From contig NZ_CP035686.1 in assembly GCF_009665255.1 (NCBI RefSeq), forward strand, positions 2,862,501 through 2,905,724: DNA of 43,224 nt, read 5' to 3'. This DNA comes from Vibrio metoecus. Lineage in GTDB: Bacteria > Pseudomonadota > Gammaproteobacteria > Enterobacterales > Vibrionaceae. Position numbers and translations under genes: made by a program. The stretch's first letter is position 1. Every line of letters starts with the position of its first letter. Under the pieces are notes generated by a model that made no database searches, was not told the origin of the DNA, and was given only the letters and a program-made list of their open reading frames with translations. This document shows, piece after piece, positions 36,451-43,224 of this stretch.

Positions 36451-37038
36451 TTAGTAGTAAGAGTGCTCACCACGATCGTGCTCGGTGGAGTCACGTACCG
36501 CAGTCAGTTCACCCGCAAATTGAGCCAGTAGCTCTTTCTCAATGCCTTCTTTAAGCGTCACGTCGACCATTGAACAGCCGTTACAGCCGCCACCAAACTG
36601 CACTAGAGCCACACCATCATCTGAAATGCTGATCAGGCTAACATGACCACCGTGGCCTGCCAGTTGTGGGTTGACTTGAGTTTGTAGTGCGTATTCGACA
36701 CGCTCCATCAGCGAGGCATCGTCAGAAACTTTGCGCATTTTCGCGTTAGGGGCTTTCAGGGTCAGTTGTGAGCCCATTTTGTCCGTCACAAAGTCAATCA
36801 CTGCCTCTTCCAAAAATGGCAGGCTGAGTTCATCAACGTAAGCTGAAAAACCACTGAAAGGGTATTCCGTATCGGTGGCTTCCACCGCTTCTGGTGGGCA
36901 GTAAGAGACACCGCACTCAGCGTTTTGTGTACCTGGGTTAACCACGAACACACGAATATTAGTACCTTCTGGCTGCTGTGCTAGCAGCTTAGCGAAGTGT
37001 GATTGGGCAGATTCAGTAATAGTAATTGGATTTGACAC
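36451..37038 (-). CDS. nfuA: Iron-sulfur carrier protein NfuA
   Basis: Cytosolic carrier that binds a 4Fe-4S cluster and delivers it to target apoproteins, especially under oxidative stress or iron limitation. The 195-aa protein has the degenerate A-type N-terminal domain (~1-95; ITITESAQSHFAKLL) and the C-terminal Nfu domain with the cluster-binding CxxC in FGGGCNGCSMVDVTLKEGIE. ATG 37038 is the only reasonable start. The 88 bases upstream, before gntX, hold its promoter, which I could not define. Confidence 0.96.
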   Translation of the reverse strand: MSNPITITESAQSHFAKLLAQQPEGTNIRVFVVNPGTQNAECGVSYCPPEAVEATDTEYPFSGFSAYVDELSLPFLEEAVIDFVTDKMGSQLTLKAPNAKMRKVSDDASLMERVEYALQTQVNPQLAGHGGHVSLISISDDGVALVQFGGGCNGCSMVDVTLKEGIEKELLAQFAGELTAVRDSTEHDRGEHSYY

Positions 37039-37126
37039 GACGAATACCTGAGTAAAAGAATCGGTTATTGCTCACCATTCTACTCCTGAGTTAACGATGA
37101 TCCAGCGCTTTTTGCGTTAAAAAACG

Positions 37127-37837
37127 TCAACCTTTGCTATCTTTCGGCTCGGGAGTGCGGCATATGCAGTAAATATCAATGCTTTGTACGCCGACATCAA
37201 GCAGTAAATCGCATAAATGTCGGATGGTACTGCCTGTGGTCACAACATCATCCACAATCGCAATATGTTGCTGGTTTGGCTGATGATTTAGCACAAATGC
37301 ATAACGCAGGTTGTGTATTCGCTGCGCTTTGCTGAGTCCTTGTTGGTGCGGTGTGGCTCGTCGGCGCGCAAAGAGTTGGCTGTCATACTGTGTATGTAAT
37401 GAGCGTGCTAACTCGCGTGCCAGCAGATCGCTTTGATTAAAGCCGCGTAGCCAACGTCGCTGCCAATGCAGTGGTACACTGCACAGCAACGGGGCGGGCT
37501 CGTTAATCTGGGTGGCGAGCAGCTTAGCCAAACGTGGCGCTTGCCAAAACTGGCGTTGGTATTTGAGTTGATGCACCGCATCACTAAGTGGGAAACGGTA
37601 ATCGCCGACACACATCAGTTTTCGCCACGGCGGAGGCTGACGCAGACACTGCCCACACTGGTCAACAGGGGTAAGAGTAGGTAAACCGCAGCGTGTGCAG
37701 CGATAACCGTGCTCAAACCAAGCTTGGCAGGCAGAGCAGACGCCAAACGGCGAATTTGTATCGAGCGCCAGTCGGCAGAGATGACATTCCGGGGTCAGCA
37801 GCGGTGCGGTAGTTTTTCTGAGCCAATGGGTTAACAT
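37127..37837 (-). CDS. gntX: ComF-family phosphoribosyltransferase-like protein (GntX)
   Basis: A 236-aa cytosolic protein of the ComF/GntX family. The N-terminal ~65 residues have cysteine pairs of a zinc ribbon (CHLCR, CSAC, CTRCGLP, CGQCLRQPP). The C-terminal half is a type I phosphoribosyltransferase fold with the PRPP-binding motif IAIVDDVVTTGSTI. In competent bacteria ComF is needed for DNA uptake; in E. coli the homologue was linked to gluconate use. I start at ATG 37837 (MLTHWLRKTTAP), not at the much longer open frame, which would run through the divergent bioH start region. No clear ribosome site. Confidence 0.88.
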   Translation of the reverse strand: MLTHWLRKTTAPLLTPECHLCRLALDTNSPFGVCSACQAWFEHGYRCTRCGLPTLTPVDQCGQCLRQPPPWRKLMCVGDYRFPLSDAVHQLKYQRQFWQAPRLAKLLATQINEPAPLLCSVPLHWQRRWLRGFNQSDLLARELARSLHTQYDSQLFARRRATPHQQGLSKAQRIHNLRYAFVLNHQPNQQHIAIVDDVVTTGSTIRHLCDLLLDVGVQSIDIYCICRTPEPKDSKG

Positions 37838-37922
37838 AGCGAGCCAAGAATCAAGGTAATGTGCTTCATCTTGCCAATTGGCAGAGTGGATGAAGATGGA
37901 AATAGACGGAGAAACTGTGACC

Positions 37923-38684
37923 ATGGCGTTGTATTGGCAAGTCAGTGGGCAAGGACAAGATCTAGTATTGGTACACGGCTGGGGCATGAATGGTGCGGTG
38001 TGGCAGCAAACCGCAGAAGCATTGAGCGCCCATTTTCGAGTTCATGTGGTGGATTTGCCCGGTTATGGTCATAGTGCCGAGCAACATGCCGCGAGCTTAG
38101 AAGAGATCGCTCAAGCCTTGTTAGAGAATGCACCGCGCAACGCAATTTGGGTCGGCTGGTCGCTGGGTGGCTTAGTCGCTACGCATATGGCGCTGCATTA
38201 TTCAGACTATGTCAGCAAATTGGTGACGGTCGCTTCCTCGCCCAAATTTGCGGCGCAGGGAAACTGGCGTGGTATTCAACCGGATGTGCTGACGGCGTTT
38301 ACCGATCAGCTGGTGGCCGATTTTCAGCTGACCATTGAGCGTTTTATGGCGCTGCAAGCCATGGGTAGCCCAAGTGCGCGCCAAGATGTGAAAGCACTTA
38401 AACAGGCAGTGTTGTCGCGCCCTATGCCTAATCCACAATCATTGCTCGCAGGGCTGACGATGCTCGCCGAAGTCGATTTGCGTGATGAGTTGCAACACAT
38501 CAGCGTGCCTATGCTGCGCCTATATGGCCGGTTGGATGGGTTAGTCCCCGTGAAAGTTGCCCGTGATTTGAACCATTTAGCGCCTTACAGTGAAGCGTTC
38601 ATTTTCGACCAATCTTCCCATGCGCCGTTTATGACTGAGGCGGAGGCGTTTTGTCAGCAGCTTATCGAGTTTGCGACTCGTTAG
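37923..38684 (+). CDS. bioH: Pimeloyl-ACP methyl ester carboxylesterase BioH
   Basis: Cytosolic alpha/beta hydrolase that removes the methyl group from pimeloyl-ACP methyl ester to complete pimelate synthesis for biotin. From ATG 37923 (MALYWQVSG) it is 253 aa, close to the E. coli 256. Seen: oxyanion region LVHGWGMNG, nucleophile serine in GWSLGG, Asp in YGRLDGLV and the catalytic His in SSHAPF. Earlier in-frame starts exist at TTG 37878, ATG 37890 and ATG 37896; GGAG sits 11 bases before 37923, so the start is not certain. It is divergent from gntX. Confidence 0.93.
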   Translation: MALYWQVSGQGQDLVLVHGWGMNGAVWQQTAEALSAHFRVHVVDLPGYGHSAEQHAASLEEIAQALLENAPRNAIWVGWSLGGLVATHMALHYSDYVSKLVTVASSPKFAAQGNWRGIQPDVLTAFTDQLVADFQLTIERFMALQAMGSPSARQDVKALKQAVLSRPMPNPQSLLAGLTMLAEVDLRDELQHISVPMLRLYGRLDGLVPVKVARDLNHLAPYSEAFIFDQSSHAPFMTEAEAFCQQLIEFATR

Positions 38685-38689
38685 ATCCC

Positions 38690-38812
38690 CCTTCCTACTT
38701 GAAGCTGCAGCGGTGTTGGCTACGTTCATTCACCCCAATCACATAGCTTGTCTATGTTCATGGGGATTCACTTACTTGCCGCCTACCTGCAACTCCAAGT
38801 AGTTTGGGTATA
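38690..38812. repeat. ERIC-like palindromic intergenic repeat
   Basis: An imperfect palindrome of about 120 bases between bioH and the next gene. The left arm begins CTACTTGAAGCTGCAGCGG (38695) and runs through TTCACCCCAATCACATAG; the right arm mirrors it with CATGGGGATTCACTTACTTG and ends CAACTCCAAGTAG (38802) and GGGTATA. The TGGGGATTCAC and TTCACCCCA blocks are those targeted by ERIC primers. Such elements are common and non-coding in Vibrio and enteric bacteria and fold into a long hairpin in RNA. Exact ends are uncertain. Confidence 0.85.
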
Positions 38813-38845
38813 GTGTGAATTTTGTCGCGCTGACCAAAATTTGAC

Positions 38846-38872
38846 TCAATCATTTTCGGAACAGGTCGATAA
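38846..38872 (+). promoter_or_regulatory. Candidate sigma-28 (FliA) promoter
   Basis: TCAA, 15-base spacer, GTCGATAA against the flagellar sigma-28 consensus TAAA-N15-GCCGATAA: one mismatch in each box and exact spacing. The predicted start is near 38880, about 48 bases before the ATG of the gene at 38928. TTGACT at 38841 has no -10 at the correct distance. Confidence 0.55.
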
Positions 38873-38927
38873 ATAGACTAACCCGGAGTGAAAGCCGAGG
38901 GTGGGCGAAGCTGAGGAGGTTTCGGCT

Positions 38928-39398
38928 ATGCTAGTGTCACCGACCAATGTCAGTGTGCCGCTGATCGCCCCATCAGTGAACGTGCAAACGGAGCAGGCCG
39001 CACGCGACAATCGCGTTCGCGAGCCAGTGACGCCAACCGTACAACTGGCCAAATCGAACGCTGAACGTAAGATCAAAGAGGATGATAAGCGTCGCAAGCA
39101 ACCATCGTGGGATCCTGCTGAGCACCCACGTTACGAAGTCGGCGGCGAAACGGAGGCGCATACCTCCCACCACGATGAACCCAAAAGTGAGCTAGAGCGA
39201 TTGTTTGATCTGCTCGCGCTCGCTTCGTACAGTCAAGAACAAGGCAAAGGTTATGCGATGCGTTTTCGCTTACCCAAGCACATTATTGATGCGGCGATAA
39301 CAGAAGGCAGAATGGCGCGCCGGCGTGTCGTGATCAAATACCATTATGGTCACGCAGTGGCACCCAACACACCTTCAGACGTGATTGCTGTTTTGTAG
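38928..39398 (+). CDS. Conserved Vibrio protein of unknown function
   Basis: A 156-aa soluble protein with no signal peptide or membrane segment. Residues ~1-60 are Val/Pro/Thr-rich and then highly charged (NAERKIKEDDKRRKQPSWDP), so probably disordered. Residues ~92-156 look folded: ELERLFDLLALASYSQEQG, AMRFRLPKHIIDAAITEGR and a basic strand MARRRVVIKYHYGH. I do not recognise a domain. I start at ATG 38928 because GAGGAGG lies 8 bases upstream; GTG 38901 is the longer alternative. It lies behind the ERIC-like repeat and a sigma-28-like promoter, and it ends at a strong terminator, so it is a single-gene unit. Confidence 0.72.
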   Translation: MLVSPTNVSVPLIAPSVNVQTEQAARDNRVREPVTPTVQLAKSNAERKIKEDDKRRKQPSWDPAEHPRYEVGGETEAHTSHHDEPKSELERLFDLLALASYSQEQGKGYAMRFRLPKHIIDAAITEGRMARRRVVIKYHYGHAVAPNTPSDVIAVL

Positions 39399-39416
39399 GT
39401 GAGTTATCTCGCGCAA

Positions 39417-39447
39417 TAAAAATCCCCACAGCTGTGGGGATTTTTTT
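39417..39447. terminator. Bidirectional Rho-independent terminator
   Basis: AAAAATCCCCACAG then CTGTGGGGATTTTTTT: a perfect palindrome with a T tract on both strands between the convergent unknown gene (ending 39398) and tex (ending 39490). It should stop both. Confidence 0.95.
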
Positions 39448-39489
39448 ATGCAGCATAACGGTTAGGTCATGATGAAATGTGTTTGGCGG

Positions 39490-41811
39490 CTATTTCTTCG
39501 CTTTAGCGAAAGCGGCGGCAAACGCACCACCCATGGCTCCGCCTAATGCATTGTCTTGTGGCTCATCACGGCGCGGAGCGCGACGCTCTTGCCCTGCACG
39601 TGGTGCAGAGCTGCGTTGGCTGCGGTTATCTTGTCCCGGTTCATCGTTTAAGCGCATCGAAAGGGCGATACGCTTACGCTGTACATCCACTTCCATGACT
39701 TTGACTTTGACGATGTCACCGGCTTTAACCACTTCACGCGGATCCGAAATAAAGCGATCGGTCAGGGCAGAAATGTGCACTAAGCCATCTTGATGGACGC
39801 CGATATCCACGAACGCGCCAAAGTTGGCGACGTTCGAGACTACGCCTTCCAACACCATGCCCACTTCCAGATCCGACACCTCATGGATGCCTTCAGCAAA
39901 GGTTGCGGTTTTGAATTCCGGACGCGGGTCACGCCCCGGTTTATCCAGTTCCTTGATGATGTCGGTCACGGTCGGTACACCAAAGTTTTCATCGGTGTAA
40001 TCGACCGCGCGCAGGGTGCGCAGGAACTCGGTATTGCCAATCAACGCTTTCAGATCTTTGCTGTTTTTCTCGGCGATAGTTTTCACCACCGGATACGCTT
40101 CTGGGTGCACCGCTGAAGCATCGAGCGGGTTTTTGCCATCCATAATGCGTAGGAAGCCGGCACACTGTTCAAACGCTTTAGGCCCCAAACGCGGCACTTT
40201 TTTGAGGGCACTACGCGACTCAAAACGACCGTTTTCATCACGATAATCGACCACGTTTTGCGCCAATGCCGCAGAAAGTCCCGCAACACGAGTCAGAAGC
40301 GCTGCCGAGGCGGTATTCACATCTACACCCACGGCGTTCACACAGTCCTCAACAATCGCATCCAGACGTTTCGCGAGCAGGGTTTGGCTCACATCGTGTT
40401 GATACTGGCCAACCCCGATTGATTTCGGGTCGATCTTCACTAGCTCTGCGAGTGGGTCTTGCAGACGACGCGCGATAGAGACTGCGCCGCGCAGTGACAC
40501 ATCCAGATTCGGGAACTCTTTCGCCGCCAGCTCTGAAGCGGAATACACCGATGCACCCGCTTCGCTGACCATGATTTTTTGTACTTTGAGATTGCCGCGC
40601 TTGATTAAATCCGCCGCAAAAGCATCGGTTTCACGCGACGCAGTACCGTTACCAATCGCAATCAGATCCACGTTGAACTTTTTCACCAGCAGAGCGATAG
40701 ACTGCATGGCGCGATCGTACTGATGCTGTGGTGCATGTGGGTAAATGGTGTCGGTTGCTAGCACTTTACCGGTTGCGTCAACCACGGCGACTTTACAGCC
40801 GGTGCGCAGACCCGGATCGAGGCCCAGTGTCGCGCGAGGGCCAGCCGGTGCCGCCATCAGCAGATCTTTTAAGTTGGTAGCGAACACTTCAATCGCTTCG
40901 ATTTCCGCGCGCTCTTTCATCGCGCTCATCAGTTCGGTTTCCATGTGCATGGAGATTTTGATTTTCCATGCCCAACTGATCACCTGTTTACGCCACGCAT
41001 CGGCCGTGGCTTGGCTCAAATGAATACCGTAATGCTCGGCAATCAGAGTTTCGCAGTAGGATTGGCGCGCACTCTCTTCCAATTCAGGATCAGCATTCAA
41101 CGTCAGGGTTAAGAAGCCTTCGTTACGGCCACGCAGCATCGCCAACGCGCGATGTGAAGGTGCTTTGCTGATCGGCTCTCGGTGATCAAAGTAATCTTTA
41201 AATTTCTCGCCCGCTTGCTCTTTGCCTTCGACCACGCGCGACACAATTTCCGCGTTGCGATTGAGGTGCTGACGGATTTTTTCCAGTAGGTTGGCATCTT
41301 CCGCGATGCGCTCCATCACGATAGCGCGTGCGCCATCCAGTGCGGCTTTGCTGTCGGCGACCCCTTTCTCGGCATTAATGTATTTTGCCGCTTCGCTTTC
41401 AGGGTCAGTGTTAGGCTGCGTCCACAGCGTATCAGCTAGTGGCTCAAGACCCGCTTCAATCGCGATTTGGCCTTTGGTGCGGCGTTTAGGTTTGTAAGGC
41501 AGATAGAGATCTTCAAGGCGGTTTTTGCTGTCGGCACTTAAAATCGCCTGCTCCAGCTCAGGGGTGAGTTTGCCTTGTTCTTGAATCGATTTGAGGATGG
41601 TTTGGCGACGGTCATCCATCTCACGCAGATAGGCAAGACGGCTATCTAAGTTGCGCAGTTGGGTATCATCCAATCCTCCAGTCACCTCTTTACGGTAACG
41701 GGCGATAAAAGGAACGGTATTGCCATCGTCGATCAGGGTGACGGCTGCGATAACTTGCTCAGGGCGAACATTCAGTTCTTGAGCAATCTGGTGGCAGATA
41801 GCTTTGCTCAT
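39490..41811 (-). CDS. tex: Transcription accessory protein Tex
   Basis: Cytosolic nucleic-acid-binding protein of the Tex/Spt6 family; in other bacteria it affects toxin expression, transcription and stress survival. The 773-aa protein has an N-terminal helical Tex domain (TVPFIARYRKEVTGGLDD at ~32-50), a YqgF/RuvC-like domain (~325-450; LGLDPGLRTGCKVAVVDATG), helix-hairpin-helix repeats (~490-560; VDVNTASAALLTRVAGLS), and a C-terminal S1 RNA-binding domain (~645-725; VGMVLEGVVSNVANFGAFVD). The last ~45 residues are Arg/Gln-rich then Gly/Ala-rich. ATG 41811 has only a weak ribosome site. It is divergent from greB. Confidence 0.96.
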   Translation of the reverse strand: MSKAICHQIAQELNVRPEQVIAAVTLIDDGNTVPFIARYRKEVTGGLDDTQLRNLDSRLAYLREMDDRRQTILKSIQEQGKLTPELEQAILSADSKNRLEDLYLPYKPKRRTKGQIAIEAGLEPLADTLWTQPNTDPESEAAKYINAEKGVADSKAALDGARAIVMERIAEDANLLEKIRQHLNRNAEIVSRVVEGKEQAGEKFKDYFDHREPISKAPSHRALAMLRGRNEGFLTLTLNADPELEESARQSYCETLIAEHYGIHLSQATADAWRKQVISWAWKIKISMHMETELMSAMKERAEIEAIEVFATNLKDLLMAAPAGPRATLGLDPGLRTGCKVAVVDATGKVLATDTIYPHAPQHQYDRAMQSIALLVKKFNVDLIAIGNGTASRETDAFAADLIKRGNLKVQKIMVSEAGASVYSASELAAKEFPNLDVSLRGAVSIARRLQDPLAELVKIDPKSIGVGQYQHDVSQTLLAKRLDAIVEDCVNAVGVDVNTASAALLTRVAGLSAALAQNVVDYRDENGRFESRSALKKVPRLGPKAFEQCAGFLRIMDGKNPLDASAVHPEAYPVVKTIAEKNSKDLKALIGNTEFLRTLRAVDYTDENFGVPTVTDIIKELDKPGRDPRPEFKTATFAEGIHEVSDLEVGMVLEGVVSNVANFGAFVDIGVHQDGLVHISALTDRFISDPREVVKAGDIVKVKVMEVDVQRKRIALSMRLNDEPGQDNRSQRSSAPRAGQERRAPRRDEPQDNALGGAMGGAFAAAFAKAKK

Positions 41812-42002
41812 CCGTGGTGGTCTCTTTTTGACATTTTCGGTTTATATGGGGGCAGTTACGCCTGACTCCAGCTCAAAGCTCGAATGGACGAGGAGTTTGA
41901 GCCATGGATCACGCTCTGCCCGCAGCAGGCGGCTATTAATACCATGTCTGCCACTGGCTTTTGAGAGCTTTCAGTCAAATCTTTTGCCCTGACTGGCAAA
42001 GC

Positions 42003-42028
42003 GCGCGAAAAATCGGTACTTTTCGCGC
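42003..42028. other. Perfect 9-bp inverted repeat upstream of greB
   Basis: GCGCGAAAA, 8-base spacer, TTTTCGCGC, ending 25 bases before the greB start in the 242-base gap between divergent tex and greB. It could be an operator or an RNA hairpin in the greB leader. I cannot assign it to a known regulator. Confidence 0.5.
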
Positions 42029-42053
42029 AACCCTATTTTGTTGAGAATCCCGT

Positions 42054-42536
42054 GTGAAAACTAAGCTGATTACCCGAGCTGGCTACAACAAGCTCAAGCA
42101 AGAGCTCGACTATTTATGGAAAGAACAACGTCCCGAGATCACCCAAAAAGTCTCTTGGGCGGCGAGCCTTGGCGATCGCTCAGAAAACGCCGATTACACT
42201 TACAACAAACGTCTGCTGCGCCAGATTGATCGTCGTGTACGCTTCCTGAGTAAGTTGCTGCCAGAGCTGAAGATTGTCGATTATTCACCGCAGCAAGAAG
42301 GCAAAGTGTTTTTCGGTGCTTGGGTGGAAATTGAAAACGAAGCCGGAGAAGTGAAGAAGTTTCGCATTGTCGGCCCCGAAGAGATTTACGGCGATGCCAA
42401 AGATTACATCTCGATTGATTCCCCGATGGCGCGCGCGCTACTCAAAAAGCAAGTGGATGAAGAGTTTCAGGTGCACACCCCAACGGGCATGAAAGAGTGG
42501 TTTATCAATTCGATTGAGTACGAGAAAGGGGAGTGA
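42054..42536 (+). CDS. greB: Transcription elongation factor GreB
   Basis: Binds backtracked RNA polymerase and stimulates cleavage of the nascent RNA 3' end. The 160-aa protein has the N-terminal coiled coil (~1-75) with the tip motif ASLGDRSENADY, whose acidic pair (Asp and Glu) works in the polymerase secondary channel, and a C-terminal FKBP-like domain (~85-158; EEIYGDAKDYISIDSPMARALL). The start is GTG 42054; only GAG is seen upstream. Length and basic tip match GreB rather than GreA. It ends in a terminator that overlaps the stop codon. Confidence 0.96.
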   Translation: MKTKLITRAGYNKLKQELDYLWKEQRPEITQKVSWAASLGDRSENADYTYNKRLLRQIDRRVRFLSKLLPELKIVDYSPQQEGKVFFGAWVEIENEAGEVKKFRIVGPEEIYGDAKDYISIDSPMARALLKKQVDEEFQVHTPTGMKEWFINSIEYEKGE

Positions 42537-42551
42537 TTCCCCTTTTTCTTT
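42525..42551 (+). terminator. Rho-independent terminator of greB
   Basis: AAAGGGG, loop AGTGATT holding the TGA stop, CCCCTTT then TTCTTTT. The stem begins inside the last greB codons. Confidence 0.8.
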
Positions 42552-42577
42552 TGTGTGCTGAGAGGTTAAAGGCGTAA

Positions 42578-43224
42578 TTAACGCTTTTCCAGACTCAGTA
42601 GGTAGTTACGTAAGTTCACTCCGCGATTGGTGATGCCCAGCTTATTACGCAGACTATTGCGATGATTTTCGACCGTTTTCCGCGCCACATTGAGCGTGCT
42701 GGCGATCTCTTGGCTCGACATGCCACTGCGAATAAATTCAGCCACTTGCAGCTCGGATGGGGTCAAAACTTCCAGAAGACGACTGCTCATGCCGCTGTGG
42801 TCATCTAGCAAGTTTTCCATATTGGATTTGACGATTTCCAAGCACAGTTTGAGGCTGGGATCCTGCAACTGTTGCCAGCGCTTTTCGACTTCGGGTAAAT
42901 GTTTATCGCGAATTTCCTGCTGCACATGCTCAGGAAGCTGCGTTTCTCCGGCATGGCTGAGCAGGTTGAGTGACTCGGAAAGCTCATGGATGATCTGATA
43001 ATCCTGTTCGATCGCCGAGAGCTTAGGTTCAAGAGGCTGTTTCTCTTTGGCCTCAATCTGTAGGCAGTAGATTAAGGCATGTCCTGCATCACTCAGTTTG
43101 CACATGCTGAAGTGCAAATTGGCCACATCAAACTCCAGTGTTTCACGCTCATGGCGCAAAAAAGCACGAATTTGTGCGCTGTACATGGGGCCAACCAAGA
43201 ACACCAAATCATCCAGACTTTCCA
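42578..43224 (-). CDS. LuxR-family transcriptional regulator (5' end outside window)
   Basis: The frame is open to the window edge, so the N-terminus is missing; 214 residues are visible. The C-terminal ~65 residues are a LuxR-type helix-turn-helix (LTPSELQVAEFIRSGMSSQEIA, NVARKTVENHRNSLRNKLG). The visible N-terminal part (ESLDDLVFLVGPMYS, VANLHFSMCKLSD) is consistent with a PAS-like sensor, joined by a helical linker (EHVQQEIRDKHLPEVEKRWQ). There is no receiver-domain aspartate in the visible part. The ligand and targets are unknown. A TTG at 43207 could be read as a start, but residues before it stay in frame and it is more likely internal. Confidence 0.85.
   Translation of the reverse strand, partial: ESLDDLVFLVGPMYSAQIRAFLRHERETLEFDVANLHFSMCKLSDAGHALIYCLQIEAKEKQPLEPKLSAIEQDYQIIHELSESLNLLSHAGETQLPEHVQQEIRDKHLPEVEKRWQQLQDPSLKLCLEIVKSNMENLLDDHSGMSSRLLEVLTPSELQVAEFIRSGMSSQEIASTLNVARKTVENHRNSLRNKLGITNRGVNLRNYLLSLEKR

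Noticed and set aside
37838..37987. Longer gntX N-terminus (extra 50 residues)
   Set aside because: It would cross the bioH start region and does not resemble ComF/GntX proteins, which begin near the zinc-ribbon cysteines.
42578..43207. Complete 209-codon LuxR gene with a TTG start at 43207
   Set aside because: The frame stays open to the window edge with plausible residues (ESLDD) before it, so the gene is treated as partial.

Overview
The window is a stretch of gamma-proteobacterial chromosome that looks like Vibrio, most likely the V. cholerae / V. mimicus / V. metoecus group. The basis is the Glu-Lys-Val tRNA set in the 16S-23S spacer, the twelve-gene eps (type II secretion) operon whose proteins resemble those I remember from V. 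cholerae, and the gene order add / ntrBC / glnA / bipA / pckA / hslOR / eps / cysQ / nudE / nfuA / bioH / tex / greB. The species call is from memory of protein sequence, not from a search.

Layout. 1-4035: 3' end of a ribosomal operon (16S tail, tRNA-Glu, tRNA-Lys, tRNA-Val, 23S, 5S, tRNA-Asp, terminator). 4270-12731 (minus strand): add, a membrane GGDEF-EAL protein, ntrC, ntrB, a small DUF4124 protein gene and glnA, that is, a nitrogen-control block. glnA has a sigma-54 promoter and upstream NtrC-type sites; ntrB has its own NtrC box. 13218-18033 (plus): bipA, a small P-loop ATPase, yihY, dtd and a GNAT-thioesterase fusion. 18049-23325 (minus): a large AsmA-like protein, pckA, hslO and hslR, the last pair behind a good sigma-32 promoter. 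23555-34863 (plus): epsC to epsN, one tightly packed operon with several overlapping starts. 34915-37837 (minus): cysQ, nudE, nfuA and gntX. 37923-39398 (plus): bioH, an ERIC-like palindromic repeat and a Vibrio protein of unknown function behind a sigma-28-like promoter. 39490-41811 (minus): tex. 42054-42536 (plus): greB. 42578 to the end (minus): a LuxR-type regulator cut by the window edge.

Almost everything is conserved core genome. I see no prophage, integron, CRISPR array, insertion sequence or defence island. The least ordinary point is the GGDEF-EAL protein directly downstream of ntrC: its periplasmic dCache domain carries the residue pattern of the universal amino-acid-binding motif, which suggests an amino-acid-sensing cyclic-di-GMP enzyme wired into the nitrogen operon. 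Second is the sigma-28-like promoter in front of the unknown protein at 38928.

Many start codons here were chosen by ribosome-binding site rather than by the longest open frame; the evidence fields say where.
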